The notes beneath the pieces were generated by a model. The model saw only the letters and a program-made list of their open reading frames with translations. It searched no databases and had not been told where the DNA came from. Of a stretch of DNA of 64,000 nucleotides, positions 39,482 to 47,028 are shown one piece after another. Numbering within the stretch: the stretch's first letter is position 1; every line of letters begins with the position of its first letter. Source of the stretch: Alphaproteobacteria bacterium (GTDB lineage: Bacteria; Pseudomonadota; Alphaproteobacteria; Sphingomonadales; Kordiimonadaceae); assembly GCA_006226495.1 (NCBI GenBank), contig SBGU01000035.1, forward strand, positions 1 through 64,000, given 5' to 3'. The position numbers and the translations under genes were made by a program.

Positions 39482-39937
39482 ATGCCAGGACCCAAAAGGT
39501 CAGGGCCTGAAAACACCGGTGCGGCGGATGTCGCACCGGGTGCCACCCCGGGGGCATCTGCGGGCCGCATCCGGCTCGACAAATGGCTGTGGCATGCGCG
39601 CTTTTTCAAATCCCGCTCCCTGGCGGCCGCCGAATGCCGCGCCCGCCATGTGCGCATCAACGGCAACCATGTCACCAAAGCCAGCGCGACCGTCGCACCC
39701 GGCGACATCCTCACCTTCGCGCGCGGCGAGCGCATCTTCACCGTGCGTATGCTGGCCCCCGGTGAACGCCGCGGCCCGGCGCCTGAAGCGCAAACTCTTT
39801 ATGAAGACCTCAGCCCGCCACCCGTGAAAACCGGCGACGCCCCCGAAACCGCGCCGGTCGCCGAACGCGACCGCGGCACGGGCCGCCCCACCAAAGCCGA
39901 ACGCCGCGCGACCGACAAGCTCAGGGACTGGGACTGA
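39482..39937 (+). CDS. S4-domain RNA-binding protein (Hsp15-like)
   Basis: A 151-residue protein whose central part is an S4 RNA-binding domain: IRLDKWLWHARFFKSRSLAA, VRINGNHVTKASATVAPGDIL and FARGERIFTVRMLAPGER. The N- and C-terminal extensions are Pro/Arg-rich and probably disordered. Hsp15-like proteins rescue stalled 50S subunits carrying nascent chains. It is transcribed just after the Suv3-like helicase gene, a pairing that suggests a joint role in RNA or ribosome maintenance. Confidence 0.88.
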   Translation: MPGPKRSGPENTGAADVAPGATPGASAGRIRLDKWLWHARFFKSRSLAAAECRARHVRINGNHVTKASATVAPGDILTFARGERIFTVRMLAPGERRGPAPEAQTLYEDLSPPPVKTGDAPETAPVAERDRGTGRPTKAERRATDKLRDWD

Positions 39938-39940
39938 GGG

Positions 39941-40417
39941 CTATTCCAGAACCGTGACATGGTCTGTCAGCCATTTTTCGGCACAGGCCTGATTGCCGCC
40001 CTTCACATGAAAGAAAGTAGGATTGGCCTGCGTCTGCTGATCCTTGGGTGACGAAAAGGCGGCAAAAATTGTCGGTTCAAACACGGTGCTTGGTAGCCGG
40101 ATTGTGTACAGGCGTGGCCTGATTTCATGGCCAAGGAGGTTTTTCAACTCCGGCTCCGAGTTTTGCGGACTGTATGTACCGCGCACGGTCATGCCACGGC
40201 AGGCTTCGGAGCTGAATCTGAGCGTAAAGATATCAAGGTCTGATTGCATTTCCAGCCCGTCCAGTTTGCCAGTGTCATGGAACAGCACATTCATGAACTG
40301 GATGCCGGACCCGGCAAACAGCCGCGCCGGCGGTTGTGGTGCGGCGCCAAGCTGGCTGAAGGCCAGAAGGGCGGACAGGAGGGCAAGGCCCAGCATTGTG
40401 GCAGTTGCTTTTAACAA
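39941..40417 (-). CDS. Exported protein of unknown function
   Basis: A 158-residue protein with a signal-like N-terminus (MLGLALLSALLAFSQLGAAP, cleavable near GAAP). The mature part contains three cysteines (EACRG, QACAEK) and segments such as GTYSPQNSEPELKNLLG. I do not recognise the family. It is convergent with the S4-domain gene (3-bp gap) and divergent from fdxA. Confidence 0.65.
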   Translation of the reverse strand: MLKATATMLGLALLSALLAFSQLGAAPQPPARLFAGSGIQFMNVLFHDTGKLDGLEMQSDLDIFTLRFSSEACRGMTVRGTYSPQNSEPELKNLLGHEIRPRLYTIRLPSTVFEPTIFAAFSSPKDQQTQANPTFFHVKGGNQACAEKWLTDHVTVLE

Positions 40418-40640
40418 GGGCGAGTGTCTCCATCTGGGATCAGGCGCAGAATTGCCGGTTCATCGCATATGAGATCGTCGCCCCCTTCACACAAGTTCCA
40501 CAATCTTTCCTGTTAAGAATTGCTCGCACACAAAGGCGTTGCCCCGGGCGGCGCTTTTGGGCATAAAACCATTGAATCATGTGCATATTTACCTGTCGCG
40601 CAGACGCGCACGCGGGTGCCTTTTCCAAGAGGGATCAATC

Positions 40641-40976
40641 ATGACCTACATCGTCACCGAGGCCTGCATCAAATGCAAATACATGGACTGTGTGGAGGTG
40701 TGTCCCGTCGATTGTTTCTATGAAGGCGAAAACATGCTGGTCATCAACCCCAACGAATGTATCGATTGTGGCGTTTGTGAACCGGAATGCCCGGCCGAAG
40801 CCATCCTGCCCGACACCGAAGACGGGCTGGAGGAATGGCTGGAACTGAACACCAAATATTCCGAGGAATGGCCCAACATCACCACCAAGGGTGATGCCCC
40901 GGCCGATGCCGAGGAATGGAAGGGTGTGCCCGGCAAGATGAAACATTTCTCCGCAGCACCCGGCAAGGGCGACTGA
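40641..40976 (+). CDS. fdxA: 7Fe ferredoxin FdxA
   Basis: A 111-residue seven-iron ferredoxin with one 3Fe-4S and one 4Fe-4S cluster. The cysteine layout [17 protein letters not shown] plus [12 protein letters not shown] matches Azotobacter FdI, as does the [14 protein letters not shown] segment between them. The ATG at 40641 follows GAGGGATCAATC and gives the family N-terminus (MTYIVTEAC); the upstream in-frame extension is unrelated. An electron carrier in the cytoplasm. A 223-bp upstream region should hold its promoter. Confidence 0.97.
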   Translation: MTYIVTEACIKCKYMDCVEVCPVDCFYEGENMLVINPNECIDCGVCEPECPAEAILPDTEDGLEEWLELNTKYSEEWPNITTKGDAPADAEEWKGVPGKMKHFSAAPGKGD

Positions 40977-41040
40977 GCCAGCCACCGCCTGCCAAATTTG
41001 CCGGGATGCCGAGTCCCGGCCCGAGTCCCCGCCCATGAGG

Positions 41041-41057
41041 GGCGAAAATCGCCTTTT
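41041..41057 (+). terminator. Probable fdxA terminator
   Basis: GGCGA-AAA-TCGCC hairpin followed by TTTT, 64 bases past the fdxA stop codon. The stem is short (5 bp) but GC-rich. Confidence 0.6.
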
Positions 41058-41276
41058 CCGCGTGTCGGAACCCGGGTTTTTGATACCGTTGTCATTTTTT
41101 TGACACGGGATAGAGCCATGGTGGGACCGTCCCGCATCGGCCCCAAAATGCGCTCTAAGCCCCGGAAAGCCATGGGAAATACCGCCTTCGGGCGCGTGCG
41201 GGGGTGGGGTGCCAGGGTCCGTGAAACACGTGAAAACAAGGCTCACAGCCAATTTCGCGCGCCTTTCCCCTGTAAA

Positions 41277-41301
41277 TTGACCAAAAATTGTGCTATATAA
41301 T
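41277..41301 (+). promoter_or_regulatory. Promoter upstream of the candidate small RNA/carD leader
   Basis: Extended -10 element TGCTATATAAT (41291-41301), containing a perfect TATAAT at 41296-41301. The only -35-like hexamer, TTGACC at 41277-41282, is too close (13 bp), so recognition may rest on the extended -10. The region is distinctly AT-rich. Confidence 0.5.
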
Positions 41302-41306
41302 CACGA

Positions 41307-41416
41307 TTGGCGCGGCGTGCCCGTTGGCAGGCCGTTCCCGTGGGTGGCTGGCACCACCATAAAATCAGACGCGTCAAAAGGTCCCGCTGTGTCCTCATCA
41401 ACACGGGGTTTTTTTT
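41307..41416 (+). ncRNA. Candidate small RNA or attenuated carD leader
   Basis: A segment of about 110 nt running from just after the TATAAT to an intrinsic terminator. Its visible structure is GCC/GGC near 41318-41330, GGTGG/CCACC at 41343-41358, and a final stem (CCC...GTG with CAC...GGG, 41383-41408) followed by eight T residues (41409-41416). This is the usual architecture of a small RNA or a premature-termination leader. I do not match it to a known family. Confidence 0.4.
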
Positions 41417-41604
41417 CGCCTCACGGCAGACGGGGCGCGGGGATACCGGCGTCCCGCGTGGGTTCAATACCCCTGAAAAGGGCCTGAACCGCCTTCAATG
41501 CCACGATTATGGTGCCAACGAACCAGCCCAGTGTTTTTGCGGCCCGGCAGATCACCACCTGCCAAAGCGGCCGGAACCAGTTTGAAAAAGGACAATGGAC
41601 CACC

Positions 41605-42105
41605 ATGGCAAAATCGAACAAGCATCCTTATGCGGTTGGCGATTATATTGTATACCCCAAACATGGCGTTGGCCGGATCACCGAGCTTGAAACCCAGGAA
41701 ATCGCGGGCCTCGCGCTCGAACTGTATGTCATCCGCTTTGAAAAAGAGCGCATGACCCTCCGGGTCCCGACCAACAAGGCAGAACAAAGCGGCATGCGCC
41801 GCCTGTCGTCCGACGCCACGCTCAAGGAAGCTTTCACGACCCTCAAGGGCAAAGCCAAGATCAAGCGCACCATGTGGTCGCGCCGTGCTCAGGAATATGA
41901 AGCCAAGATCAATTCGGGCGACCTGGTCTCGATCGCCGAAGTGGTGCGCGACCTGCACCGCGGCGCCGACCAGCCGGAACAGTCCTACAGCGAACGCCAG
42001 ATCTATGAAGCCGCTTTGGGCCGCCTCGCCCGCGAACTGGCTGCCGTCGAAGACATCGACGAAGCCGCCGCCATGGTGAAGCTCGAAAAAGAGCTGGCCG
42101 CGTAA
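41605..42105 (+). CDS. CarD/CdnL family transcription regulator
   Basis: A 166-residue RNA polymerase-binding protein. The N-terminal Tudor-like domain (YAVGDYIVYPKHGVGRITEL) contacts RNAP beta; the C-terminal helical DNA-binding domain includes MWSRRAQEYEAKINSGDLVS, SIAEVVRDLHRGADQPEQS and YEAALGRLARELAAVEDIDE. In alphaproteobacteria CdnL stabilises open complexes at rRNA and growth promoters. The ATG at 41605 is the family start. It has its own terminator at 42141 and the unusually long leader described above. Confidence 0.95.
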   Translation: MAKSNKHPYAVGDYIVYPKHGVGRITELETQEIAGLALELYVIRFEKERMTLRVPTNKAEQSGMRRLSSDATLKEAFTTLKGKAKIKRTMWSRRAQEYEAKINSGDLVSIAEVVRDLHRGADQPEQSYSERQIYEAALGRLARELAAVEDIDEAAAMVKLEKELAA

Positions 42106-42140
42106 GCGCCCACCGCTTTCGAGCGCAGAAGATCAAAAGA

Positions 42141-42166
42141 CCCGTCCCGCAAGGGGCGGGTTTTTT
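42141..42166 (+). terminator. Intrinsic terminator after carD
   Basis: CCCGTCCC and GGGGCGGG arms (8 bp, one G-T pair) around a GCAA loop, followed by TTTTTTG, 35 bases past the stop codon. Confidence 0.92.
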
Positions 42167-42249
42167 GTTTGGGGGGAAGGTTGGCGTTCGCTAGGGTGGC
42201 TATGCAGGAATTGAATGCATGGAAACTTGGATGTCAGGAGCCTAGCCGC

Positions 42250-42609
42250 GTGAAAGCCCAAATCAAATTAGGCCCTTTCAGTTTTGACCTGCCTGTTGCA
42301 GACTCCAGCATGCCGCCGGACCCGGCGGACTGCTGGGTCAATATTGTCGCGGATATCGGCCTCGAGCACGCGCCGGGTGGCGACCAGTTCATGTTTTCCT
42401 TCTGCACCGTGAAACGCATTGCCAGTATTGTCGCCGCGGGCAAACCGCTTTTCATTTCTAAAACCATTGTGCTGGACATTTTCAGTTGGGACGCCGTGAC
42501 CGTGGAGATCAAGGCGATTGTTGAGAAGGCAGAGGGTAACACCTGGGACGAACTTGCGGCAGATTTAAGTCGCTATGCTGATTGGGAATTTCAGGACTAT
42601 AGGGAGTAA
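42250..42609 (+). CDS. Imm8-like immunity protein
   Basis: A 119-residue protein with the layout of the Imm8 immunity family (PF15586 type): an N-terminal beta segment, a central FMFSFCTVKRI in the position of the family's F.VCTP segment, and a C-terminal end NTWDELAADLSRYADWEFQDY that matches the characteristic RYG.WEFEDY ending closely. Imm8 proteins neutralise polymorphic toxins. No toxin gene is visible nearby, so it is an orphan, possibly a defence against competitors. GTG at 42250 is chosen for the GGAG about ten bases upstream; an in-frame ATG at 42202 would add 16 residues. Confidence 0.7.
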   Translation: MKAQIKLGPFSFDLPVADSSMPPDPADCWVNIVADIGLEHAPGGDQFMFSFCTVKRIASIVAAGKPLFISKTIVLDIFSWDAVTVEIKAIVEKAEGNTWDELAADLSRYADWEFQDYRE

Positions 42610-42654
42610 CGTGGAAAGAGCGCGCTGCCAGCGGGCTTTGGGCGGAGAATTAAA

Positions 42655-43023
42655 ATGGACCTCTGCATCGTCGCCGGTTTTCCGAACCAGTCAGACCTGG
42701 TGCTATTGGGCGGCTTTCTGGCCTATGGCCTGTATTTCCTAGTGAAAGCCAGATCGGCACCCTATCTGCCTGTCGCCACCAAGAACATCTATTCTCCAAA
42801 GTGGCATGAGAAACTTCAGCGCCTCGCGTTGCTGCTGGTGAACTGCATGATGTACGTGCCGCTGATCGCGCTTGCGACAGCCTTCCTGTTCTACCGGCTG
42901 AAGTGCCTTGTCGCGGGCTCGTCGGCGCTCCCCATCTTCACATGCGCGGCTTTGGCCGTTGTAATGACGGTGGCACTGGCCGTCAGGTACCCCGTGCATC
43001 GGATGCCCGGAACAAAACAGTAG
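42655..43023 (+). CDS. Small integral membrane protein, unknown function
   Basis: A 122-residue protein with about three hydrophobic segments (LVLLGGFLAYGLYFLV; LALLLVNCMMYVPLIALATA; IFTCAALAVVMTVALAV). No motif is recognised. It is 45 bp downstream of the Imm8-like gene in the same orientation and could belong to the same small operon. Six cysteines are scattered through it. Function unknown. Confidence 0.65.
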   Translation: MDLCIVAGFPNQSDLVLLGGFLAYGLYFLVKARSAPYLPVATKNIYSPKWHEKLQRLALLLVNCMMYVPLIALATAFLFYRLKCLVAGSSALPIFTCAALAVVMTVALAVRYPVHRMPGTKQ

Positions 43024-43155
43024 ACGCGCTTCCCCCATACAATTTCTTACAATTTGGCACAGTCCCGGCATACTTTTGCGGGCGGGGTGCGCTAGAAGGT
43101 CGTCTGTAGGGCCGCGCCCAGTGCGCGGCGGTCGCTTTCTGATTGGGGGTCATTT

Positions 43156-44052
43156 GTGCGGCAGGACAGGCGATACCAGACCGCCGGTGCGGTTTTTTCC
43201 ACGGCGGACGAGGGCCGCGTGCGGGACGAGATGCGCCCGCGCGGCGCGGCGGAACAATCCGTCCCGCATCGCCCGGCGCCCACGCACCGCCTGCCCCGAC
43301 CCGGCATTCAACCCCGATCCGACATTCAACCGATTACCCGCACCCATGACGCCCGTCCCGCCGCCTGCCCCGTGCCGGACGGAGCCTATGGGGCGGGCAC
43401 GGTTGTGCGCCTGCCGTGGCTTGCCCCGGCGGGCCGGACCCGGCGCGCCACGATCCCGGCGCCCGGGTCCCTCGTTTCCTGGCCGGCCGGCAGCCTGGAC
43501 GGTTCGGGTGGGCCCTTCAGCGGCCGGCTCGGTGGCCGGCAGGCGGCGGCGGGGCCCGATGTGCGCCGCTGTGTGCACTGTGGCTCGCTGATGACCACAT
43601 CGCGCTACAAACGCCGTTTTGTCCGCTTCGTGCGGCTTTATGCCTGCGATGGCTGCCATCGCCCGTTCGAACAGGATACCCGCGGTTTCCAGGCCTTTGT
43701 GCTGGCGCTGGTGCCGGCCATCGCCGCCCCCGCGGTGGCCGGCCTGTGGGCGGCGGGTGTTGGCCCGGTGGTGCCCGGCCTTGTGATGCTGCTGGCCCTG
43801 TGGGCCCTGCTGTCGCGCATGCGCGCCCATGCCCGCGCGTTCCGGGCGGCGCCGGTGGTGCGGCGCATTGGCGGCCATGCCGGTGGCGGGCGCCTGTTGC
43901 CGCGCTCCAGCGGTCGGTGCCTTGTGGGCCGCATCCTGGGGGGCGACAGCCGGTTTGCCGGTTTCCTGCTCGGCCTGAGCCTTGGCCTTGGCGGCATGCT
44001 GGCCCTGTCGGTCCTCAGCGGCCTGTTTGCGGTCATGGCCGCGCGGCTTTAA
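43156..44052 (+). CDS. Zinc-ribbon membrane protein, unknown function
   Basis: A 298-residue protein starting GTG. Residues 1-135 are Arg/Pro/Gly-rich and probably disordered. A zinc ribbon follows, with Cys139, Cys142, Cys164 and Cys167 (CVHC ... CDGC). Then come about three hydrophobic segments (FVLALVPAIAAPAVAGLWA; VPGLVMLLALWALL; FLLGLSLGLGGMLALSVLSG). The layout suggests a membrane protein with a cytoplasmic metal-binding head. GC content is very high in the first third, and that part could be non-coding with a later true start. Confidence 0.6.
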   Translation: MRQDRRYQTAGAVFSTADEGRVRDEMRPRGAAEQSVPHRPAPTHRLPRPGIQPRSDIQPITRTHDARPAACPVPDGAYGAGTVVRLPWLAPAGRTRRATIPAPGSLVSWPAGSLDGSGGPFSGRLGGRQAAAGPDVRRCVHCGSLMTTSRYKRRFVRFVRLYACDGCHRPFEQDTRGFQAFVLALVPAIAAPAVAGLWAAGVGPVVPGLVMLLALWALLSRMRAHARAFRAAPVVRRIGGHAGGGRLLPRSSGRCLVGRILGGDSRFAGFLLGLSLGLGGMLALSVLSGLFAVMAARL

Positions 44053-44071
44053 GGGCCGGTCCTCAGGTCCC

Positions 44072-44119
44072 CAGGTTTCAGGCCGCCCAGGTTTCAGGCC
44101 GCCCAGGTTTCAGGCCACC
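44072..44119 (+). repeat. Three-copy 16-bp tandem repeat at a gene end
   Basis: CAGGTTTCAGGCCGCC is repeated at 44072, 44088 and 44104 (the third copy diverges after 13 bases). The array lies just after the zinc-ribbon gene and runs over the stop codon of the convergent lipoprotein gene (stop at 44110-44112). Confidence 0.75.
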
Positions 44120-44934
44120 AGGTCGCCGCGCAGGCGGTGCCACCAGTACATCAGGGCACCAAGGGGCACCGACAGGCTGAAGACCCAGGGGCTGAAGGGG
44201 CCCGCGTTTGCGACCCCCGCGCCCAGTAGGCTGATATGCAGCATGCTGGCGGTGTAGGTGCCGGCGCTCCAGTCCAGGGTCACGGACGCCAGGCCGAACA
44301 GGCTGAAGAAAAACCAGCGCCACGGATACTGCATTTCCTTGCGCCCGCGCACGATCAGGGTCGCGGTCACCAGGATGAACAGGATGTTCGCCGCCATCAG
44401 CACAAGGAAGGCGACCCTGCCCGGTGTGGCTGTGTCCATATCCACACGGTTGAGGACCCGCAGGTCACCCGGCAGCGGCGTGATGCTCAGGTGCACCAGG
44501 CCGCGCCGGCCTTCGCTCTCGCGCAGGATGATGCGCATCAGCATCCAGCCGCCTTCCATCCGGTACTGGTAGACAAAGGCATAATCCTTGAAGTCGGGTT
44601 GGCCGGACTGGACGGTGCTGTTCACATGCACGCCCGCAAGGCTGCGTTCCAGCGCCGCCCCCGGGGGTATCTGCTGCCACATGGGCTGGATGCGTTCGGC
44701 GAAATCCGGGCCCACGATGCCGGGCAGGAACAGGGGCTGAAGCGCCGCGGCATCATGCGCGAGCGTCAGGTCCGCGGCCTGTTGCACCTCGGCACGCACG
44801 GTGTCGCTTGTCAGGGTGCGGGCCAGGTCTTCATAATCGCCGCCGTCCGCTGGCAGGCAGGCGGCCAGAAAAAACGACGCCAGGACGGCAAGCGCGGTGC
44901 CCATGCCCGTGCGGCTGCGAACCTGATGAAACAT
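44110..44934 (-). CDS. Lipoprotein with C-terminal membrane segments, unknown function
   Basis: A 274-residue protein with a lipoprotein signal (GTALAVLASFFLAAC, lipobox LAAC), a periplasmic region of about 140 residues (including MRIILRESEGRRGLVHLSIT), and then four or so hydrophobic segments in the C-terminal half (VAFLVLMAANILFILVTATL; WFFFSLFGLASVTLDW; ISLLGAGVANAGPFSPWVFS; VPLGALMYWW). The combination of a lipobox and multiple C-terminal helices is unusual. The ATG at 44934 is chosen because it opens the signal peptide; an upstream in-frame start at 45123 lacks one. Family unknown. Confidence 0.7.
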   Translation of the reverse strand: MFHQVRSRTGMGTALAVLASFFLAACLPADGGDYEDLARTLTSDTVRAEVQQAADLTLAHDAAALQPLFLPGIVGPDFAERIQPMWQQIPPGAALERSLAGVHVNSTVQSGQPDFKDYAFVYQYRMEGGWMLMRIILRESEGRRGLVHLSITPLPGDLRVLNRVDMDTATPGRVAFLVLMAANILFILVTATLIVRGRKEMQYPWRWFFFSLFGLASVTLDWSAGTYTASMLHISLLGAGVANAGPFSPWVFSLSVPLGALMYWWHRLRGDLVA

Positions 44935-45151
44935 GGCGCAAATCCCCCTCTGCTGCCGCCCGCCGGGCCGGTGCTGTGGCCCGAATGATTCCGCCACTCT
45001 AGGCAGGTGCCGGTGAATTGCAAGTGCCGGGGCGCGTGGCCGGCCATGGCTTGACGCTCCGGCGCCCGGGGTCCAGATTGGTGCCTGCCCGTGGGCACGA
45101 TCACATTCGCTCGATTGCCACAAAATTGTCGGGCTAGGCCAGACAGACTGC

Positions 45152-45181
45152 TTGACAGAAGACGGTCATAATGCATAGCAT
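45152..45181 (+). promoter_or_regulatory. Candidate rpoH promoter
   Basis: A perfect TTGACA at 45152-45157, preceded by CTTG context, with TAGCAT at 45176-45181 (18-bp spacing). The start codon is 31 bp further on. The upstream sequence is AT-rich compared with its neighbours. Confidence 0.5.
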
Positions 45182-45212
45182 TAATCAAGGTCATTAAATC
45201 GGGAGGGGAAGG

Positions 45213-46094
45213 ATGTCCCGGCTAAATTGGGCCACGGGTGAGGACAGGCGCCTCATTCGCTTCGCCATGCGTGCACCCATGCTCGACCGCGAGGAAGAGT
45301 CGGAACTCGCGATTGCCTGGCAACAGGAACGCGACGAACGTGCACTCAGAAAACTGACGGAGGCGCACCTGCGCCTTGCTGTCGCGTCTGCCAGCCGCTA
45401 TCGCCATTATGGCCTGCCGGCGGCCGATCTGATCCAGGAAGGCACTGTCGGCCTGATGGAAGCCGCCTACCGTTTTGAACCTGAACGCGATGTGCGTTTT
45501 TCGACCTATGCTGCCTGGTGGGTGCGTGCCGCCGTGCAGGATTATGTGCTGAGGAATTGGTCGATCGTGCGCACGGGGACCACCAGCGCCCACAAGGCCC
45601 TGTTCTTCAACCTCAAACGCCTGAAGGCCCGCATGGGGGTCGATCCCGACCGGCCGCTCAGCTTCGCGGCCCGCAACCAGATCGCTGACGAAATGGGCGT
45701 GCGCCTGTGTGATGTCGAAGCCATGGAAGGCCGCCTGACCGGCGCCGACCGCTCGCTCAATACCCCGGTCGCCGACGAATCGGCCCAGGAATGGCAGGAC
45801 CTGCTGGTCAGCGAAGAAGCCCGGCCCGACGATGCGGTGATGGACCTGCGCGACGGCGACCGCAAGGCGGCGCTGCTTCGTGAAGCCATGACCCACCTGA
45901 CCGAACGCGAAAGCTACATCATCCGTGAACGCCAACTGAAGGACGAAGGCGTAACCCTGGCGGTGCTTGGCAACCAGCTTGGCATTTCGAAGGAACGTGT
46001 ACGCCAGCTAGAAGTGCAGGCGCTGCAGAAACTGAAAGATGCGCTGGTCGCCACCGTGGGCGACCCCGTTACCGCGGGCCTTGCCAACGGCTGA
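45213..46094 (+). CDS. rpoH: RNA polymerase heat-shock sigma factor RpoH
   Basis: A 293-residue group-3-type sigma factor of the sigma-32 family. Region 2 reads LTEAHLRLAVASASRYRHYG, then ADLIQEGTVGLMEAAYRFEP, and RFSTYAAWWVRAAVQDYVLR with the RpoH-typical NWSIVRTGTTSAHKALFFNL (RpoH box area). Region 4 includes EGVTLAVLGNQLGISKERVR. Alphaproteobacteria often encode two or more RpoH proteins; which paralog this is cannot be told. GGGAGGGGAAGG precedes the ATG. A terminator at 46136 ends it. Confidence 0.95.
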   Translation: MSRLNWATGEDRRLIRFAMRAPMLDREEESELAIAWQQERDERALRKLTEAHLRLAVASASRYRHYGLPAADLIQEGTVGLMEAAYRFEPERDVRFSTYAAWWVRAAVQDYVLRNWSIVRTGTTSAHKALFFNLKRLKARMGVDPDRPLSFAARNQIADEMGVRLCDVEAMEGRLTGADRSLNTPVADESAQEWQDLLVSEEARPDDAVMDLRDGDRKAALLREAMTHLTERESYIIRERQLKDEGVTLAVLGNQLGISKERVRQLEVQALQKLKDALVATVGDPVTAGLANG

Positions 46095-46135
46095 GGCCGG
46101 CGCGCGCGCTGAACAGATTCCCGTGACACTCTCCT

Positions 46136-46163
46136 GCCCCGGTCAACTGGCCGGGGCTTTTTC
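46136..46163 (+). terminator. Terminator after rpoH
   Basis: GCCCCGG/CCGGGGC arms (7 bp, 8-nt loop) followed by TTTTTCTTTG. It overlaps the last codons of the convergent nuclease-like gene. Confidence 0.9.
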
Positions 46164-46964
46164 TTTGTCTGCGGTGTCGTCCAGGATGCGAATCTGCCCC
46201 GGACCCTGCAACAACAGGCGCGGCCCGGCCTTGAAATCGATCCAGCCGCGAACCTCGATACGGCGCCCGGCGAGCGAGAGCGGGTCAAGCCCGGCTTTTT
46301 CATAATAACGCAGGGTATTCACCGGAATTTCGGCGGTGAAATCGCTGCGCCAGTCGTCGCCGAAATTCAGGAACACGGTCACACCCACCCGTTCGGCTTT
46401 CACCACTGTGCCTTCAACCAGTTGGAACCAGCCGGTGCGCACGCCCTTGCCTGTGGCATCCACCGGCTGCAGGTTGTCGAAGGCCCACAGGCCGCGCCGG
46501 GCCGCACGGGCCACCGCTTCGGCGGCATACAGGTCGGCAAGCCCGGTGCGCCGGGTCGGACGCGGGAACACGAACACCGTGCCGGCCTCGGCCAGGTCGC
46601 CCTGCAGCCACACACCGTCCGGCAGCATCACATGGGCGACGATATCACCCTGCCGGTCGGTCTTCGGTCCTTCACAGAAAAGGGTCAGCGCCTGGCCCTT
46701 AAGGCGCGCCATCAGGGCGTCGCGGGCTTCGGTGGCATAGGGCCAGTTGCGGTACGTGCCGTCCGCACCCCAAAGTTCAGGTGCCTTCACGAGCGCAAGG
46801 CGTATAATGCGCCCGTCGGTCGCGCGGAATCTGGCCCCGTCCAGCGCCGCTTCGGCCACGGCGTCGCCACAGGGGTCCAGTGCGGCGGTATCGAGCGCAG
46901 GCGCGGCCCAGAGGGGACGCGCAAGGGCCAGGAAAAGCAGGGCGGCGATCAGTGAATTTTGCAT
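46143..46964 (-). CDS. Exported thermonuclease-like (SNase domain) protein
   Basis: A 273-residue protein with a signal peptide (MQNSLIAALLFLALARPLWA). Residues 40-165 form an SNase-like domain: VAEAALDGARFRATDGRIIRL, ATEARDALMARLKGQALTLF, AHVMLPDGVWLQGDLAEAG and VARAARRGLWAFD. The Arg/Glu catalytic residues of staphylococcal nuclease are not all evident, so nuclease activity is uncertain. The C-terminal ~90 residues resemble a second OB-like domain (VRTGWFQLVEGTVVKAERVG). Located in the periplasm or outside. It is convergent with rpoH and divergent from the aminotransferase gene. Confidence 0.82.
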   Translation of the reverse strand: MQNSLIAALLFLALARPLWAAPALDTAALDPCGDAVAEAALDGARFRATDGRIIRLALVKAPELWGADGTYRNWPYATEARDALMARLKGQALTLFCEGPKTDRQGDIVAHVMLPDGVWLQGDLAEAGTVFVFPRPTRRTGLADLYAAEAVARAARRGLWAFDNLQPVDATGKGVRTGWFQLVEGTVVKAERVGVTVFLNFGDDWRSDFTAEIPVNTLRYYEKAGLDPLSLAGRRIEVRGWIDFKAGPRLLLQGPGQIRILDDTADKEKAPAS

Positions 46965-47028
46965 ATTTTATCCAATCTGCTTCCTGTGCTATGCGTTATT
47001 GCGAGGAACAGGCAACAGGGGAAAAGCC

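Larger units (their letters stand above)
40977..41604 (+). other. Long fdxA-carD intergenic region
   Basis: A 628-bp gap with no convincing protein gene. It contains, in order: a GGCGA/TCGCC hairpin followed by TTTT (41041-41057, probable fdxA terminator); a TTGACC (41277-41282) and an extended -10 TGCTATATAAT (41291-41301); a transcript-like stretch with several hairpins ending in a hairpin and eight T residues (41383-41416); and another hairpin GGTTCA...TGAACC (41461-41490). carD then starts at 41605. Short ORFs in the gap (for example 41307-41585) are Arg/His/Pro-rich and not credible. Confidence 0.6.

Noticed and set aside
41307-41585. A 92-residue reading frame in the fdxA-carD gap
   Set aside because: Arg/His/Pro-rich composition, no ribosome-binding site, and it runs through the hairpins and T-run of the probable leader.
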